A DNA stretch of 37,546 bases from Campylobacteraceae bacterium (GTDB lineage: Bacteria; Campylobacterota; Campylobacteria; Campylobacterales; Sulfurovaceae). How positions within the stretch are numbered: position 1 is the first letter of the stretch; each line of letters begins with the position of its first letter. The position numbers and the translations under genes were made by a program. Positions 1 through 8,061 of this stretch are shown piece after piece. Below the pieces are notes generated by a model that was given only the letters and a program-made list of their open reading frames with translations, was not told where the DNA came from and ran no database searches. The stretch covers positions 1 through 37,546 of the forward strand of contig JALWMP010000142.1 in the NCBI GenBank assembly GCA_026996165.1. The letters run 5' to 3'.

Positions 1-749
1 TAACCACTAAAAAATTACCTGCTAATTTAGATATGAAAATGGGTAAGTTTAGAAGTGGATTTGGTAGGATTAATGCCATTCACCAACATGCTCAACACTT
101 TTCTGACCAACCTTTAGTATATGAGGCGATGTTAGGGGTAGATGGACTTAACGATGCAGGGGTCGCTTTGCATTGGGTTGCTCCTACCGATAACTACTTT
201 ATGGCAGGAGTTGAAGCTATGCAAGGTACAAATGAGCGAAGTTTTGGAAAGAGTAGCGAAAACAATCTATATGTAGGTTATCTAAAGAGTGGATTTGACT
301 TAGGTGATAGTACTTTTGTGTTAACAGGAGCAAGTGTTGCTACAGGGAAAACAGAAGATAACAAAGATAGTAAACTCTATAATGGTGAGTTGACACTTAA
401 ATATATAATAGATAGTTATAGTAATTTAACTTGGCAAAGTGAGTATCTGTATCGAGATAGAGATGATGTAAAGCAGGGTGGTTACTATACTCAACTGCTC
501 TATAAAAAAGATAGCAACTGGGAGTTTGGAGCTAGATATGGTGCATTAAATAAAAATGCTAAAAACAAACCTGATGACCTTAAAAAGTATTCAGCTATTG
601 TAAGCTATTCACCGTTTGAGTTTTCTAAGATTAGACTTCAAGCTACTAAAGACAAATCAAGAATGTTTGGTGGTGTAAGACGTACCGAAAATCAAGTGCT
701 TTTGGAATTTTTAGTTGAGACTGGGGCTCATGGGGCTCATGCGTTTTAA
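1..749 (+). CDS. Zinc-type TonB-dependent outer-membrane receptor, C-terminal part (5' truncated)
   Basis: The frame is open from the first bases of the window (TTKKLPANLDMKMGK...), so the ATG at 33 is probably internal and the gene begins upstream. The visible ~248 residues alternate short polar and aromatic segments typical of beta-strands and end in Phe, as outer-membrane barrels usually do. The segment GKFRSGFGRINAIHQH followed by LVYEAMLG and GVDGLNDAGVALHW resembles the zinc-regulated TonB-dependent receptor family as I remember it. Histidines cluster near the start (HQHAQH) and at the C-terminus (GAHGAHAF), which would suit metal capture. It lies directly upstream of znuA/znuB-like genes on the same strand, which supports a role in metal uptake across the outer membrane. 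Family assignment is inference; the TonB box and plug would lie outside the window. A substrate-specific porin is the alternative. Confidence 0.6.
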   Translation, partial: TTKKLPANLDMKMGKFRSGFGRINAIHQHAQHFSDQPLVYEAMLGVDGLNDAGVALHWVAPTDNYFMAGVEAMQGTNERSFGKSSENNLYVGYLKSGFDLGDSTFVLTGASVATGKTEDNKDSKLYNGELTLKYIIDSYSNLTWQSEYLYRDRDDVKQGGYYTQLLYKKDSNWEFGARYGALNKNAKNKPDDLKKYSAIVSYSPFEFSKIRLQATKDKSRMFGGVRRTENQVLLEFLVETGAHGAHAF

Positions 750-764
750 TCTACTGACATAATG

Positions 765-880
765 TAAACTCTAGACTGGTAACGAAGCTCCAGCTTCGTT
801 ACCCAATATTGGAGTTACAATAGCTTTAATTTGTTATTGTTTCTCCCATATGCATCCCAAAGCTGGAGCTTTGGGACGAG
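765..880. repeat. REP-like element, copy 1: two perfect hairpins
   Basis: Two perfect hairpins lie 51 bp apart. Hairpin A (778-803) has a 12-bp stem, GGTAACGAAGCT, with a 2-nt CC loop. Hairpin B (855-876) has a 10-bp stem, TCCCAAAGCT, with a 2-nt GG loop. A second copy of the whole arrangement lies in reverse orientation at about 24570-24670. The two share the hairpin cores (GAAGCT/AGCTTC and CCCAAGCT-type) and a CTCCCATAT block just before hairpin B. The element separates the receptor gene from znuA, and the ORF-track start of znuA at 850 falls inside it. The structure resembles REP or BIME repeats moved by RAYT-type transposases, but none is encoded in this window. Confidence 0.75.
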
Positions 881-909
881 TTCAAAATATAAATGTAAAG
901 GAACAAAAA

Positions 910-1791
910 ATGAAAAAGATAATAACATTAACAACACTTTTAACAACAGCAATATTTGCACAACTAAACGTAGCAACAACCTACAACTACTTAGGAAAAG
1001 TAACCAAACGAATAGGAGGAGATTTAGTAAAAGTAGATGTCTTAGCTTCTCCTAAACTTGACCCACACTTTATTACCCCTAAGCCTTCACTTATTGGTAA
1101 GCTTAGACGAGAAGATTTACTCATCATAAATGGTGGGCAACTTGAAATTGGTTGGATTCCACCTCTTTTAAGAAGTGCCAATAACAGTAAAATCCAAAAT
1201 GGAGGTAGTGGTTTTTTAGATGTAAGTAGAGCAGTTACACTCATAGATAAACCTGTAAATGTATCAAGAAGCATGGGTGATGTTCACCCTGATGGAAACC
1301 CTCACTTTGCTACGAATATAGATAATATTGTTCCAATAGCAGAGCTTATTAGTATGAAGCTCTCACAGCTTGACCCAACTCATCAAGCTACTTACAATAA
1401 AAATTTTGAAGAGTTTAAAGGAAAAATGGAAGAGCTTAGTAGCAAACTGAAAAAAGAGTATGCCTCATGTCAAGGTAAAAAAGTGGTACAGTATCATGAG
1501 CTTTTTAACTATGCTATTGAGTTTTATGGTATAAAAAAGATAGGAGATATTGAACCACTACCAGGTATAAGCCCAAGCTCTAAACATACATTAGAACTTA
1601 TCAATACTATGAAAGAGCAAAATGTTAAAACCATTCTTCAAGATGTCTATCATGAGAAAAAAACAGCTAAGTTTATTGCCAATAAAACAGGGGCAACAGT
1701 TAAGATTGTTCCTCATGATGTAGGAGCAGTTGAGGGAACAGATACGTTAGAAGATTTCTATACTACCATTGGTAAAGAGCTATGTCAATAG
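910..1791 (+). CDS. znuA: Zinc/manganese-type ABC transporter substrate-binding protein (ZnuA family)
   Basis: Periplasmic metal-binding protein of a cluster A-I ABC importer. I place the start at ATG 910, not 850. Only from 910 does the protein begin with a signal peptide (MKKIITLTTLLTTAIFAQ), an AAAGGAA ribosome site sits just upstream at about 897-902, and the 850 start lies within a hairpin repeat. That gives 293 residues, normal for the family. Candidate metal ligands are the histidines in LDPHF, NPHF and YHELF, plus the acidic region near PHDVGAVEGTD. The long His-rich loop of many ZnuA proteins is missing. The gene overlaps the permease gene by 10 bp, so the two are co-translated. Zinc is the likely substrate given the upstream receptor; manganese or iron cannot be excluded. 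Confidence 0.85.
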   Translation: MKKIITLTTLLTTAIFAQLNVATTYNYLGKVTKRIGGDLVKVDVLASPKLDPHFITPKPSLIGKLRREDLLIINGGQLEIGWIPPLLRSANNSKIQNGGSGFLDVSRAVTLIDKPVNVSRSMGDVHPDGNPHFATNIDNIVPIAELISMKLSQLDPTHQATYNKNFEEFKGKMEELSSKLKKEYASCQGKKVVQYHELFNYAIEFYGIKKIGDIEPLPGISPSSKHTLELINTMKEQNVKTILQDVYHEKKTAKFIANKTGATVKIVPHDVGAVEGTDTLEDFYTTIGKELCQ

Positions 1792-2540
1792 TAGAACTCT
1801 TCTACCCTGCGTTTATTTTAGCAATTTTGTTAGTCTTTATCCATACAATTTTTGGTTTAGAGATTATTAAACGAGGGGTTATTTTTACTGACCTTGCTAT
1901 TGGGCAGTTTGCAGCCATTGGGGTGGCTGTAAGTTTGCTTTTTTTTGAGGGGCATTATGCTTTTATGTTGACCCTTGCATTTGCTCTTTTAGGAGCATTG
2001 CTTATTGCTATTGCAACCTATAGAGTTAAGCATATTGAGGCTTTTATTGGAATGTTATATGCTTTGGGGGCTAGTGCTATTATTGTAATTCTTTCAAACA
2101 CTACACAAGGAACAGAACTTTTTAATAAACTTCAAGCGACGGATATTCTCTTTACTACATTAGATGATTTAACCGAACCACTACTGCTTTATAGTTTTGT
2201 AGCTATACTCTTTTTTGCTCTCTATCATCGTTTGAGTGGACTACTAAAAGAGGTGCTATTTTTTGGACTTTTGGCTCTAACTGTTACTTCATCGGTACAA
2301 CTAGCAGGGGTTTTAGTGGTTTTTGTACTGCTTATTGTTCCTGCTTTTTTGGCTCTGTTACAGTCACGCTTTAAGCCTCTGTTTTTTGCTTGGAGTGTTG
2401 GCTCAACCATTGTAATTTCAGCAATGATTTTCTCTTATTGGCTCGATTTACCTACAGGGTATACTATTGTTTTTGTGGGGTCATTTTGTGGAATTGTTGG
2501 AGCTTTGTGGATTGGGAAAATAAAAATTATTAAAAACTAA
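1782..2540 (+). CDS. znuB: Zinc/manganese-type ABC transporter permease (ZnuB family)
   Basis: Inner-membrane permease of the ABC-3 family, which moves metal delivered by the binding protein. The 252-residue protein is hydrophobic throughout, with about seven or eight membrane segments. It carries the family pattern GVIFTDLAIGQFAAIG near residue 35, then a long series of Leu/Ile/Val segments. Its ATG lies inside the last codons of znuA (ATGTCAATAG), so expression is coupled. The cognate ATPase (ZnuC) is not downstream: the next gene is an SH3/SPOR protein with its own promoter. The ATPase must lie upstream of the window or elsewhere. Length is slightly below the usual 260-280 residues. Confidence 0.85.
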   Translation: MSIVELFYPAFILAILLVFIHTIFGLEIIKRGVIFTDLAIGQFAAIGVAVSLLFFEGHYAFMLTLAFALLGALLIAIATYRVKHIEAFIGMLYALGASAIIVILSNTTQGTELFNKLQATDILFTTLDDLTEPLLLYSFVAILFFALYHRLSGLLKEVLFFGLLALTVTSSVQLAGVLVVFVLLIVPAFLALLQSRFKPLFFAWSVGSTIVISAMIFSYWLDLPTGYTIVFVGSFCGIVGALWIGKIKIIKN

Positions 2541-2575
2541 TTCAATTATTTAATACTATTTTTAAACATAAATTG

Positions 2576-2588
2576 TATAATCTCTACT
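2576..2588 (+). promoter_or_regulatory. -10 promoter element with almost no leader (leaderless mRNA candidate)
   Basis: A perfect TATAAT at 2576-2581 ends only 7 bases before the ATG at 2589. Transcription starting 6-8 bases after the -10 would begin at or next to the start codon. No Shine-Dalgarno-like purine run lies in the short gap (CTCTACT). Confidence 0.5.
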
Positions 2589-3584
2589 ATGAAAAATATT
2601 ATAATATTAATGCTACTACTGTTAGGATTTGGACACGCTACAAAGTATGAGATTGTACATATAAAAAGAGGAAAAGCACTTAATGTTCGTGATACACCTT
2701 CGTTAAGAAAATCATCAGTTGTTGGAAGGTTATCTGCTTATACAACAGATGTAAGTGTTAAAGAGTGTTTAGAAGATAAAAGAGGTGAGGAGTGGTGTTA
2801 TATAAATGTACCTAGAGGTGGGTCACACCTTGAGGGGTGGGTAAACTCTTATTATTTAGAACCAATGGCTAAAACTTCAAAGTTTTCACGGCTTCATATT
2901 CAAAACTTTTTACAAAATTTTTACTTGGCAGACCAAGAGAACTTTTTAGATAAATTACAAGTATTTTATGCTTTTCCAATGCAACAATATTTTAGAAGTA
3001 GAAATGTCTCTTTAATGGAGTTACGTCAAAAAAAGGTTTTATTTTATCAAAAATGGCCTAAACGACACTATCGTTTTACTTATTTAAAAATTTTAAAACG
3101 TAAACATAACTATATTGATGTTCAGACAACAGTACGATGGAGAGTAGAGGGACATGGTGACTATGAAGCAGGAAAAGATATTCAAAAAGTTCGTCTTGTT
3201 CCAAGTGGAAATACTTTTAAAGTCTTGGCTATAAAGTATCTAAGACATACTGTCTATCCTAAACCAAAACCAGTTGATGAAAATTCAACATTAGTAATTA
3301 ATAACGAGGCTAATCAAACAGTAGTTCCAAAAGAAGAGCCTTTAGATGGTAAAAAGTTCTATATTAAAGCAGGTAGTTTCTTCTCTGAGATTAATAAAGA
3401 TTATCTATCAAGCATATCTAAAAATGGTTTCCCATATATGATTCAGAAAGTACGTCAAGATGACAAAGTGATTCGTAGAGTCTTTATTGGACCATTTAAC
3501 TCAGAAGAGGCAGTAAAAAAAGCTCTAACAGTAGTTAGAGCTAAAATCAATGAGTATGCTTATATTCAAACAGTTATTAAATAG
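2589..3584 (+). CDS. Exported SH3-domain protein with C-terminal SPOR domain
   Basis: The 331-residue protein begins with a signal peptide (MKNIIILMLLLLGFGHA). A bacterial SH3-type domain follows at about residues 22-92; it has the hallmark LNVRDTPS near the start and GWVNSYYLEP at the end, with two cysteines that could pair in the periplasm. The middle (about 100-215) is unassigned and rich in aromatics and basic residues. Residues ~254-331 (KKFYIKAGSF... VFIGPF) look like a SPOR domain, which binds glycan strands lacking stem peptides at division sites. A role in peptidoglycan recognition or cell-wall remodelling is therefore likely, but no catalytic domain is visible. The only plausible start is ATG 2589, because the next Met would remove the basic end of the signal peptide. 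The gene end overlaps the convergent CBS-protein gene by 8 bp. Confidence 0.75.
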   Translation: MKNIIILMLLLLGFGHATKYEIVHIKRGKALNVRDTPSLRKSSVVGRLSAYTTDVSVKECLEDKRGEEWCYINVPRGGSHLEGWVNSYYLEPMAKTSKFSRLHIQNFLQNFYLADQENFLDKLQVFYAFPMQQYFRSRNVSLMELRQKKVLFYQKWPKRHYRFTYLKILKRKHNYIDVQTTVRWRVEGHGDYEAGKDIQKVRLVPSGNTFKVLAIKYLRHTVYPKPKPVDENSTLVINNEANQTVVPKEEPLDGKKFYIKAGSFFSEINKDYLSSISKNGFPYMIQKVRQDDKVIRRVFIGPFNSEEAVKKALTVVRAKINEYAYIQTVIK

Positions 3585-4632
3585 CAGAGAGTATCTCTTT
3601 CTCTCTCCTATTTTTCTTCATTTTGAGTTTAGCTAAAGCTCTCATGTCTTCTGTTGTATCACTCTCGTCCATAATTTCGATTCCTAAGACTGTTTCGACA
3701 CAGTCTTCTAAAGTTACAATTCCCTCTGTTTGGTCATAGTTATCAAGAACTAAAAACATGTGTTCTTTTTTAGATATAAAGAGGTCTAAAGCTTTTGCAA
3801 CAGGAATGTTTTCATTAATAGAGAACATATTAAATTTTATCTCTTTTAGGGTAACTGAATCATCTTTTAGTAGTGCTTGTTTAAATAGCTTTTTAACTAA
3901 TATGATTCCTGTTACATTATCAATAGTTTCATTGTAAATAGGAATTCTTGAAAATTTGAAAATTTCTGATTTTGTCTCTAAAACCTCTTTTACTGTAAGA
4001 TTTTCATCAAGAGCAAAGACTACTGAACGTGGGGTTAAGATGTCCTTTACTTTATGCTCATCTAGTTTAAGTACATTTTCTATATAGTCAGACTCTTTTT
4101 CATCAATGACTCCTTCATCTTCACCCATTAGCATACTTTCTAAAAGTTCATCTTTAGTTAGACTATTTGAGTCCTCTTTTCCTTTAGAAATTTTATCGGT
4201 AACAAATAGTGTTGTTAAGATAATAGGATATGTAATCCAGACAAAAAATTGAATTAGTTTTGCTGCCATTGGAGCTAATGATTTCCAATAGATAGCTCCA
4301 ATAGTTTTTGGAATAATCTCTGAAATATAAAGAATAGCAAATGTCAAGACAATAGAGACATATGCTACAACTTCACTACCCCAAATAGAAGATGCCTGAG
4401 CTCCAACAGCTGCTGCACCTAGTGTATTAGCAATAGTATTTAAAATTAAAATTGAAGCAATAGATTTGTTAATGTTCTCTTTGTGCCATCGTAAGAGTTT
4501 TCCTACTTTTGGTTTCTCTTTTTCTAGTACTGAAACGTAAGACATATTGATAGACAATAGCACTGATTCAAGGACAGAACATACAAATGAGATACCCACT
4601 GATGCAAAAAAGAAAATAATTAATAGTTCCAT
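3577..4632 (-). CDS. CNNM-domain, CBS-pair membrane protein (hemolysin C/CorB-like)
   Basis: The 351-residue inner-membrane protein belongs to the DUF21/CNNM family linked to magnesium or cobalt efflux. The N-terminal ~165 residues hold four hydrophobic segments of the CNNM domain, including the family pattern SEIIPKTIGAIYW. A linker with EGVIDEKESDYIENVLKLDE leads to two CBS domains at about 190-320 (ILTPRSVV, FSRIPIYNETIDNVTGIIL, LDNYDQTEGIVTLEDCVETVLGIEI-type segments). The protein then ends in a short basic tail, so the C-terminal CorC_HlyC domain seen in longer relatives is absent. It is 16 bp downstream of mgtE on the same strand, which pairs an importer-type Mg2+ channel with a probable exporter or regulator. 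Confidence 0.8.
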   Translation of the reverse strand: MELLIIFFFASVGISFVCSVLESVLLSINMSYVSVLEKEKPKVGKLLRWHKENINKSIASILILNTIANTLGAAAVGAQASSIWGSEVVAYVSIVLTFAILYISEIIPKTIGAIYWKSLAPMAAKLIQFFVWITYPIILTTLFVTDKISKGKEDSNSLTKDELLESMLMGEDEGVIDEKESDYIENVLKLDEHKVKDILTPRSVVFALDENLTVKEVLETKSEIFKFSRIPIYNETIDNVTGIILVKKLFKQALLKDDSVTLKEIKFNMFSINENIPVAKALDLFISKKEHMFLVLDNYDQTEGIVTLEDCVETVLGIEIMDESDTTEDMRALAKLKMKKNRREKEILSAI

Positions 4633-4648
4633 AAAATGTAATAAACCT

Positions 4649-5980
4649 TTATATTAAAATGAGGGTCGCAAGACCTAAAAAACTGAAAAAACCAACAATG
4701 TCAGTTACTGTAGTTAAAATAACTGTACTTCCAATAGCTGGGTCAACATCCATTTTCTTTAACAGAAGAGGAATTGTTGCTCCAAAAAAACCTGCCATAA
4801 GGAGATTAATAAGCATAGAAAGAGCAATAACTACTCCTAATAATACACCATTGTCAAACCAAATAGAGGCAATTATACCCATGATAATAGCAAAAATTGC
4901 TCCATTGAGCAGAGAAATACTCACCTCTTTTTTAATAATTCTAGTTGCATCTGTATGAGAGATGTCTCCTAGTGCTAATTGTCTAACAACAACAGTTAAT
5001 GTTTGTGTTCCTGCATTTCCTCCCATAGATGCTACTATTGGCATTAAGATAGCAAGAGCAACAACGCTCTCTATTGTATCTGAAAAGAGACCAATAACTA
5101 TTGAAGCTAATATGGCAGTAACTAGGTTAATTCCTAACCAAGAAGCTCTTTTTTTCCCTGCTTTTAAAATATCTTCGTCCTCTTCAGCTTCATCATCAAG
5201 ACCTGCTAGGTTATACATCTGTTCCGTTGCTTGTTCAGAGATAATGTCATAAATATCATCAGAGGTAATACGTCCAATAAGCATATTTTTATTATTGACA
5301 ACAGGTACAACAGAGAGGTCATACTCTTCAAAAGTATGAACAACATCGGCAATGTCATCGGTATCTCTTACAGAAATAGGCTCAAAATTTTCATTACTCT
5401 CTTTTATATTTTCATGTAAAGTTTTAGAAAAGTCAAAAATGAGTAAATCTTCTAGGTCAATACTGTAGCGTAAAATTTTCTCATTAGTTGTAATAAAGAG
5501 AGTATGGACATTTTCTAGTTCATTTGCCTTTTTAAGCTTTGCAAAGTCATCAACCACTTTTTGAACAACTTCATCTTTATTGGCAACAAAGACCTCTGTT
5601 TGCATATATGCACCAGCTTGGTCTTCATCATATTTTTGAAGTCGAATAATATCTTGTTGATCCTCTTTATCTAATGACTTAAAGACCTCTGAAGCTATCT
5701 CTTCGTTATGTTCTTGAAGCTTTTGCATAAAGTCAGTTTGGTCATCTGACTCTAATTCAGATATAGCCTCTTTAAGTTCCTGAACATCTAGTGATTCAAT
5801 AATCTCTCCAAAGTACCTATCAGGTAGAGCAAGAGCAACATCTCCTATAATCTCTTTTGGAATTAGTGTAATAGCTTTAGAGAACTCCTCTTCATCAAGT
5901 TCTCTTAAAATATTTGCAATTTCAGAGGGGTGTAGTTCGCTCTCTTTGTTCTCTTCTAAATATAGTTTGAGTCTGTTCAT
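4649..5980 (-). CDS. mgtE: Magnesium transporter MgtE
   Basis: Mg2+ channel of the inner membrane, gated by cytoplasmic Mg2+ binding. The 443 residues fit the family. The N-terminal helical MgtE_N domain (about 1-125) is acidic and rich in Leu/Glu. A CBS pair follows (about 125-250). The acidic linker TEQMYNLAGLDDEAEEDED connects to five C-terminal membrane helices. PIVASMGGNAGTQTL and the segment DPAIGSTVILTTVTDIVGF carry the conserved pore Gly and Asp residues. It follows queA by 43 bp in a long minus-strand run. No M-box riboswitch is evident upstream, since the gap to queA is too small. Confidence 0.92.
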   Translation of the reverse strand: MNRLKLYLEENKESELHPSEIANILRELDEEEFSKAITLIPKEIIGDVALALPDRYFGEIIESLDVQELKEAISELESDDQTDFMQKLQEHNEEIASEVFKSLDKEDQQDIIRLQKYDEDQAGAYMQTEVFVANKDEVVQKVVDDFAKLKKANELENVHTLFITTNEKILRYSIDLEDLLIFDFSKTLHENIKESNENFEPISVRDTDDIADVVHTFEEYDLSVVPVVNNKNMLIGRITSDDIYDIISEQATEQMYNLAGLDDEAEEDEDILKAGKKRASWLGINLVTAILASIVIGLFSDTIESVVALAILMPIVASMGGNAGTQTLTVVVRQLALGDISHTDATRIIKKEVSISLLNGAIFAIIMGIIASIWFDNGVLLGVVIALSMLINLLMAGFFGATIPLLLKKMDVDPAIGSTVILTTVTDIVGFFSFLGLATLILI

Positions 5981-6023
5981 GAATCTCTCTCCTCTAATTT
6001 TTTTGGAATTATAGCTTATAAAA

Positions 6024-7064
6024 TTAAATTATTAACATAGCATCACCATAGGAGAAGAAACGGTACTCTCTAGCGATAGCTTCTTGATAGAGTTCAAGTG
6101 TTTTTTCACGTCCAACAAAGGCAGAGACCAGCATAATAAGGGTACTTTTAGGGAGATGAAAATTGGTTAGAAGATGGGTAACCCTTTGAGGCTTATTGAG
6201 TGGGTGCAAAAATAAATCACACTCCCCAAAGGTCTCTTGGGTTCTAGCAAAATATTCTATAGTTCTAGTTACTGTAGTTCCTATGGCTAAAATATCTCTT
6301 TTGGAGTTTAAAACATCGGCACTTGCTTTAGAAATCTCAAAATATTCTGAGTGCATAGGGTGTTCAAGAATATTCTCTGCTTCTACAGGTTTAAATGTTC
6401 CTGCTCCAACATGTAGGGTAACTTTATATGTTCTATGTCGTTTTTGGAGTGCTTCAAAGAGTTCAGCTGTAAAGTGCAAAGAGGCTGTAGGTGCTGCCAC
6501 AGCTCCTGCTTTTTTGGCAAAGAGTGTTTGGTAGTCTCTCTCATCCTCTTTGTTATCTTTGCGTTGCATATATGGTGGTAATGGAATATGACCTATCTTA
6601 TCAAGTAGTTGTACTAGCTCTTCAAAGCGTATCTCTTGTTCTTTATGTTTAAATGTAACAACACGTGAACCATCACTATTAAGTCTCATAACTGTTGCAA
6701 CTAAATCATCATCAAAAAAGAGCTGAGTTCCTTGATGTACTTTTCCACGTATCATGACTAAGTACTCACGAGCTGTTAGAGGTTTATTAAAGAGTAGTTC
6801 TACTTTTCCTCCTCCTTGTTTATTAGCATCTGCCATTTTTTTACCAAATATTCTAGCTTTTATCACCTTTGTATCATTTAGAAAGACATCACACTCTTTT
6901 GGTAAAAAATCAAGTAGATATTTAAAGGTAGTATGTGTAGTGGTATTAGTTGCCCTATTGTAGACTAAAAGCCTAGCATGGTCACGAGGTTGAACAGGGG
7001 TTTGTGCTATGAGATGAGCAGGAAGCTCATAGTCATAGCTACTAGTTAAAAGTTCTATATCCAT
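6024..7064 (-). CDS. queA: S-adenosylmethionine:tRNA ribosyltransferase-isomerase QueA
   Basis: Transfers and isomerises the ribosyl group of SAM onto 7-aminomethyl-7-deazaguanine in tRNA, giving epoxyqueuosine. The 346-residue length is standard. Visible family signatures are ELPAHLIAQTPVQPRDHARLLV near the N-terminus, GKVELLFNKP, the VAAPTASLHFT segment (about residue 190), TLHVGAGTF and THLLTNFHLPKSTLIMLVSAF near the end. Its start codon overlaps the tatC stop by one base, so the two are translationally coupled. The order hemW-tatB-tatC-queA matches my memory of C. jejuni. Confidence 0.95.
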   Translation of the reverse strand: MDIELLTSSYDYELPAHLIAQTPVQPRDHARLLVYNRATNTTTHTTFKYLLDFLPKECDVFLNDTKVIKARIFGKKMADANKQGGGKVELLFNKPLTAREYLVMIRGKVHQGTQLFFDDDLVATVMRLNSDGSRVVTFKHKEQEIRFEELVQLLDKIGHIPLPPYMQRKDNKEDERDYQTLFAKKAGAVAAPTASLHFTAELFEALQKRHRTYKVTLHVGAGTFKPVEAENILEHPMHSEYFEISKASADVLNSKRDILAIGTTVTRTIEYFARTQETFGECDLFLHPLNKPQRVTHLLTNFHLPKSTLIMLVSAFVGREKTLELYQEAIAREYRFFSYGDAMLII

Positions 7065-8059
7065 TAGTTTTTGTTCTCTAAAAGGTTTTCTTCATCTTCA
7101 TCATCTTCATGTGGATTGACATACTTTAAAATAAGAATAGATACACCATATAGAATAATCAATGGTGCAGCCATAAGAAGTTGAGTTAAGACATCAGGTG
7201 GGGTTAAGAGTGCTGCTAAAATAAAGATAACAACTACAGCATACTTAAAGAAGTCTTTGAGTGACTTATCTGTAATAAGCCCAATCTTCCCTAAAGAGTA
7301 GGCAACAACAGGAAGTTCAAACGCTAGTCCAAATCCAGCTAAAATCTTAGTAAAGAAGCCTACATAGTCTTCAATATTAATAAGTGGTGTATAGAGAAAA
7401 GAACCAAAAGTAATAAGGAACTGAAAACCAAATGGTGTTACAACATAGTAAGCAAAGAGTACACCTACAAAGAACATAAATGCTCCACCAATAACAAAAG
7501 GGTAAACCATCTGTTTTTCATTTTCGTAAAGCCCAGGGGCTATAAACATCCAAAGTTGATAGAGAATAAAAGGTAATGCACCTAAAATAGCAGCAAAAAA
7601 CGAGACCTTTAGAGCAACAAAAAATGCTCCCCCTACTTGGTGGGTAGTTATTTTACCACCAAATGTATTTTTGTCAACATTGGTTTTAAGTCCTTTTAGA
7701 GACTCTTTAAGCTCTTGAACTGCTTTAGTTGCCTCTTTTAGTAGAATGGCTAACTTATCATTAGCTACTTTTGATGCTTCGTTAAGAGCATTTTCAAGTT
7801 TAGTAGCAGATGAGAGGGGAGTAGCTTTTTGAGATACTGTTTTATTTTCATCTATAGATGAGGTGTGCCATGTACCTTTGTTTTGTTCATTTACAATTCT
7901 ACCAACAGCAGTAAGTGCATCGTTAAGTGGTTGAGTAATCCATGTTAAAATAGTATTATGAAAAGTAAATGCAATTACAAAAGCAACTAAAAGTGAAGCC
8001 ACAGAGAGGCTAAGACGTAGGCGTAGTTCAGCTAAATGGGGTTTTATCTCTTCAAACAT
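7064..8059 (-). CDS. tatC: Sec-independent translocase subunit TatC with enlarged first periplasmic loop
   Basis: Core receptor of the twin-arginine export system in the inner membrane. It has the family start (HLAELRLRLSLS), six hydrophobic helices, and the conserved LPFILYQLWMFIAPGLYENEK and FGLAFELPVVAYSLGKIGL segments. At 331 residues it is about 80 longer than a typical TatC. The excess sits between helix 1 (about 15-35) and helix 2 (starting about 145): residues ~50-140 are polar, with a Lys/Glu/Ala-rich stretch predicted to be helical or coiled coil (KLENALNEASK, ATKAVQELKESLK). A short acidic tail follows helix 6. It lies 2 bp after tatB and overlaps queA by one base. No tatA is present in the window. 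Confidence 0.93.
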   Translation of the reverse strand: MFEEIKPHLAELRLRLSLSVASLLVAFVIAFTFHNTILTWITQPLNDALTAVGRIVNEQNKGTWHTSSIDENKTVSQKATPLSSATKLENALNEASKVANDKLAILLKEATKAVQELKESLKGLKTNVDKNTFGGKITTHQVGGAFFVALKVSFFAAILGALPFILYQLWMFIAPGLYENEKQMVYPFVIGGAFMFFVGVLFAYYVVTPFGFQFLITFGSFLYTPLINIEDYVGFFTKILAGFGLAFELPVVAYSLGKIGLITDKSLKDFFKYAVVVIFILAALLTPPDVLTQLLMAAPLIILYGVSILILKYVNPHEDDEDEENLLENKN

Positions 8060-8061
8060 TG

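Noticed and set aside
850-909. Upstream start codon for znuA in the ORF track
   Set aside because: This stretch lies within a REP-like hairpin and would bury the signal peptide; ATG 910 has a proper ribosome site.
831-1055. 74-aa plus-strand ORF beginning in the hairpin region
   Set aside because: It overlaps znuA in another frame, and its N-terminus is only the translation of hairpin B (ASQSWSFGT), a pattern often produced by such palindromes.
4659-5419. Three plus-strand ORFs opposite mgtE
   Set aside because: They are antisense shadows of a well-supported gene, without ribosome sites or recognisable protein features.
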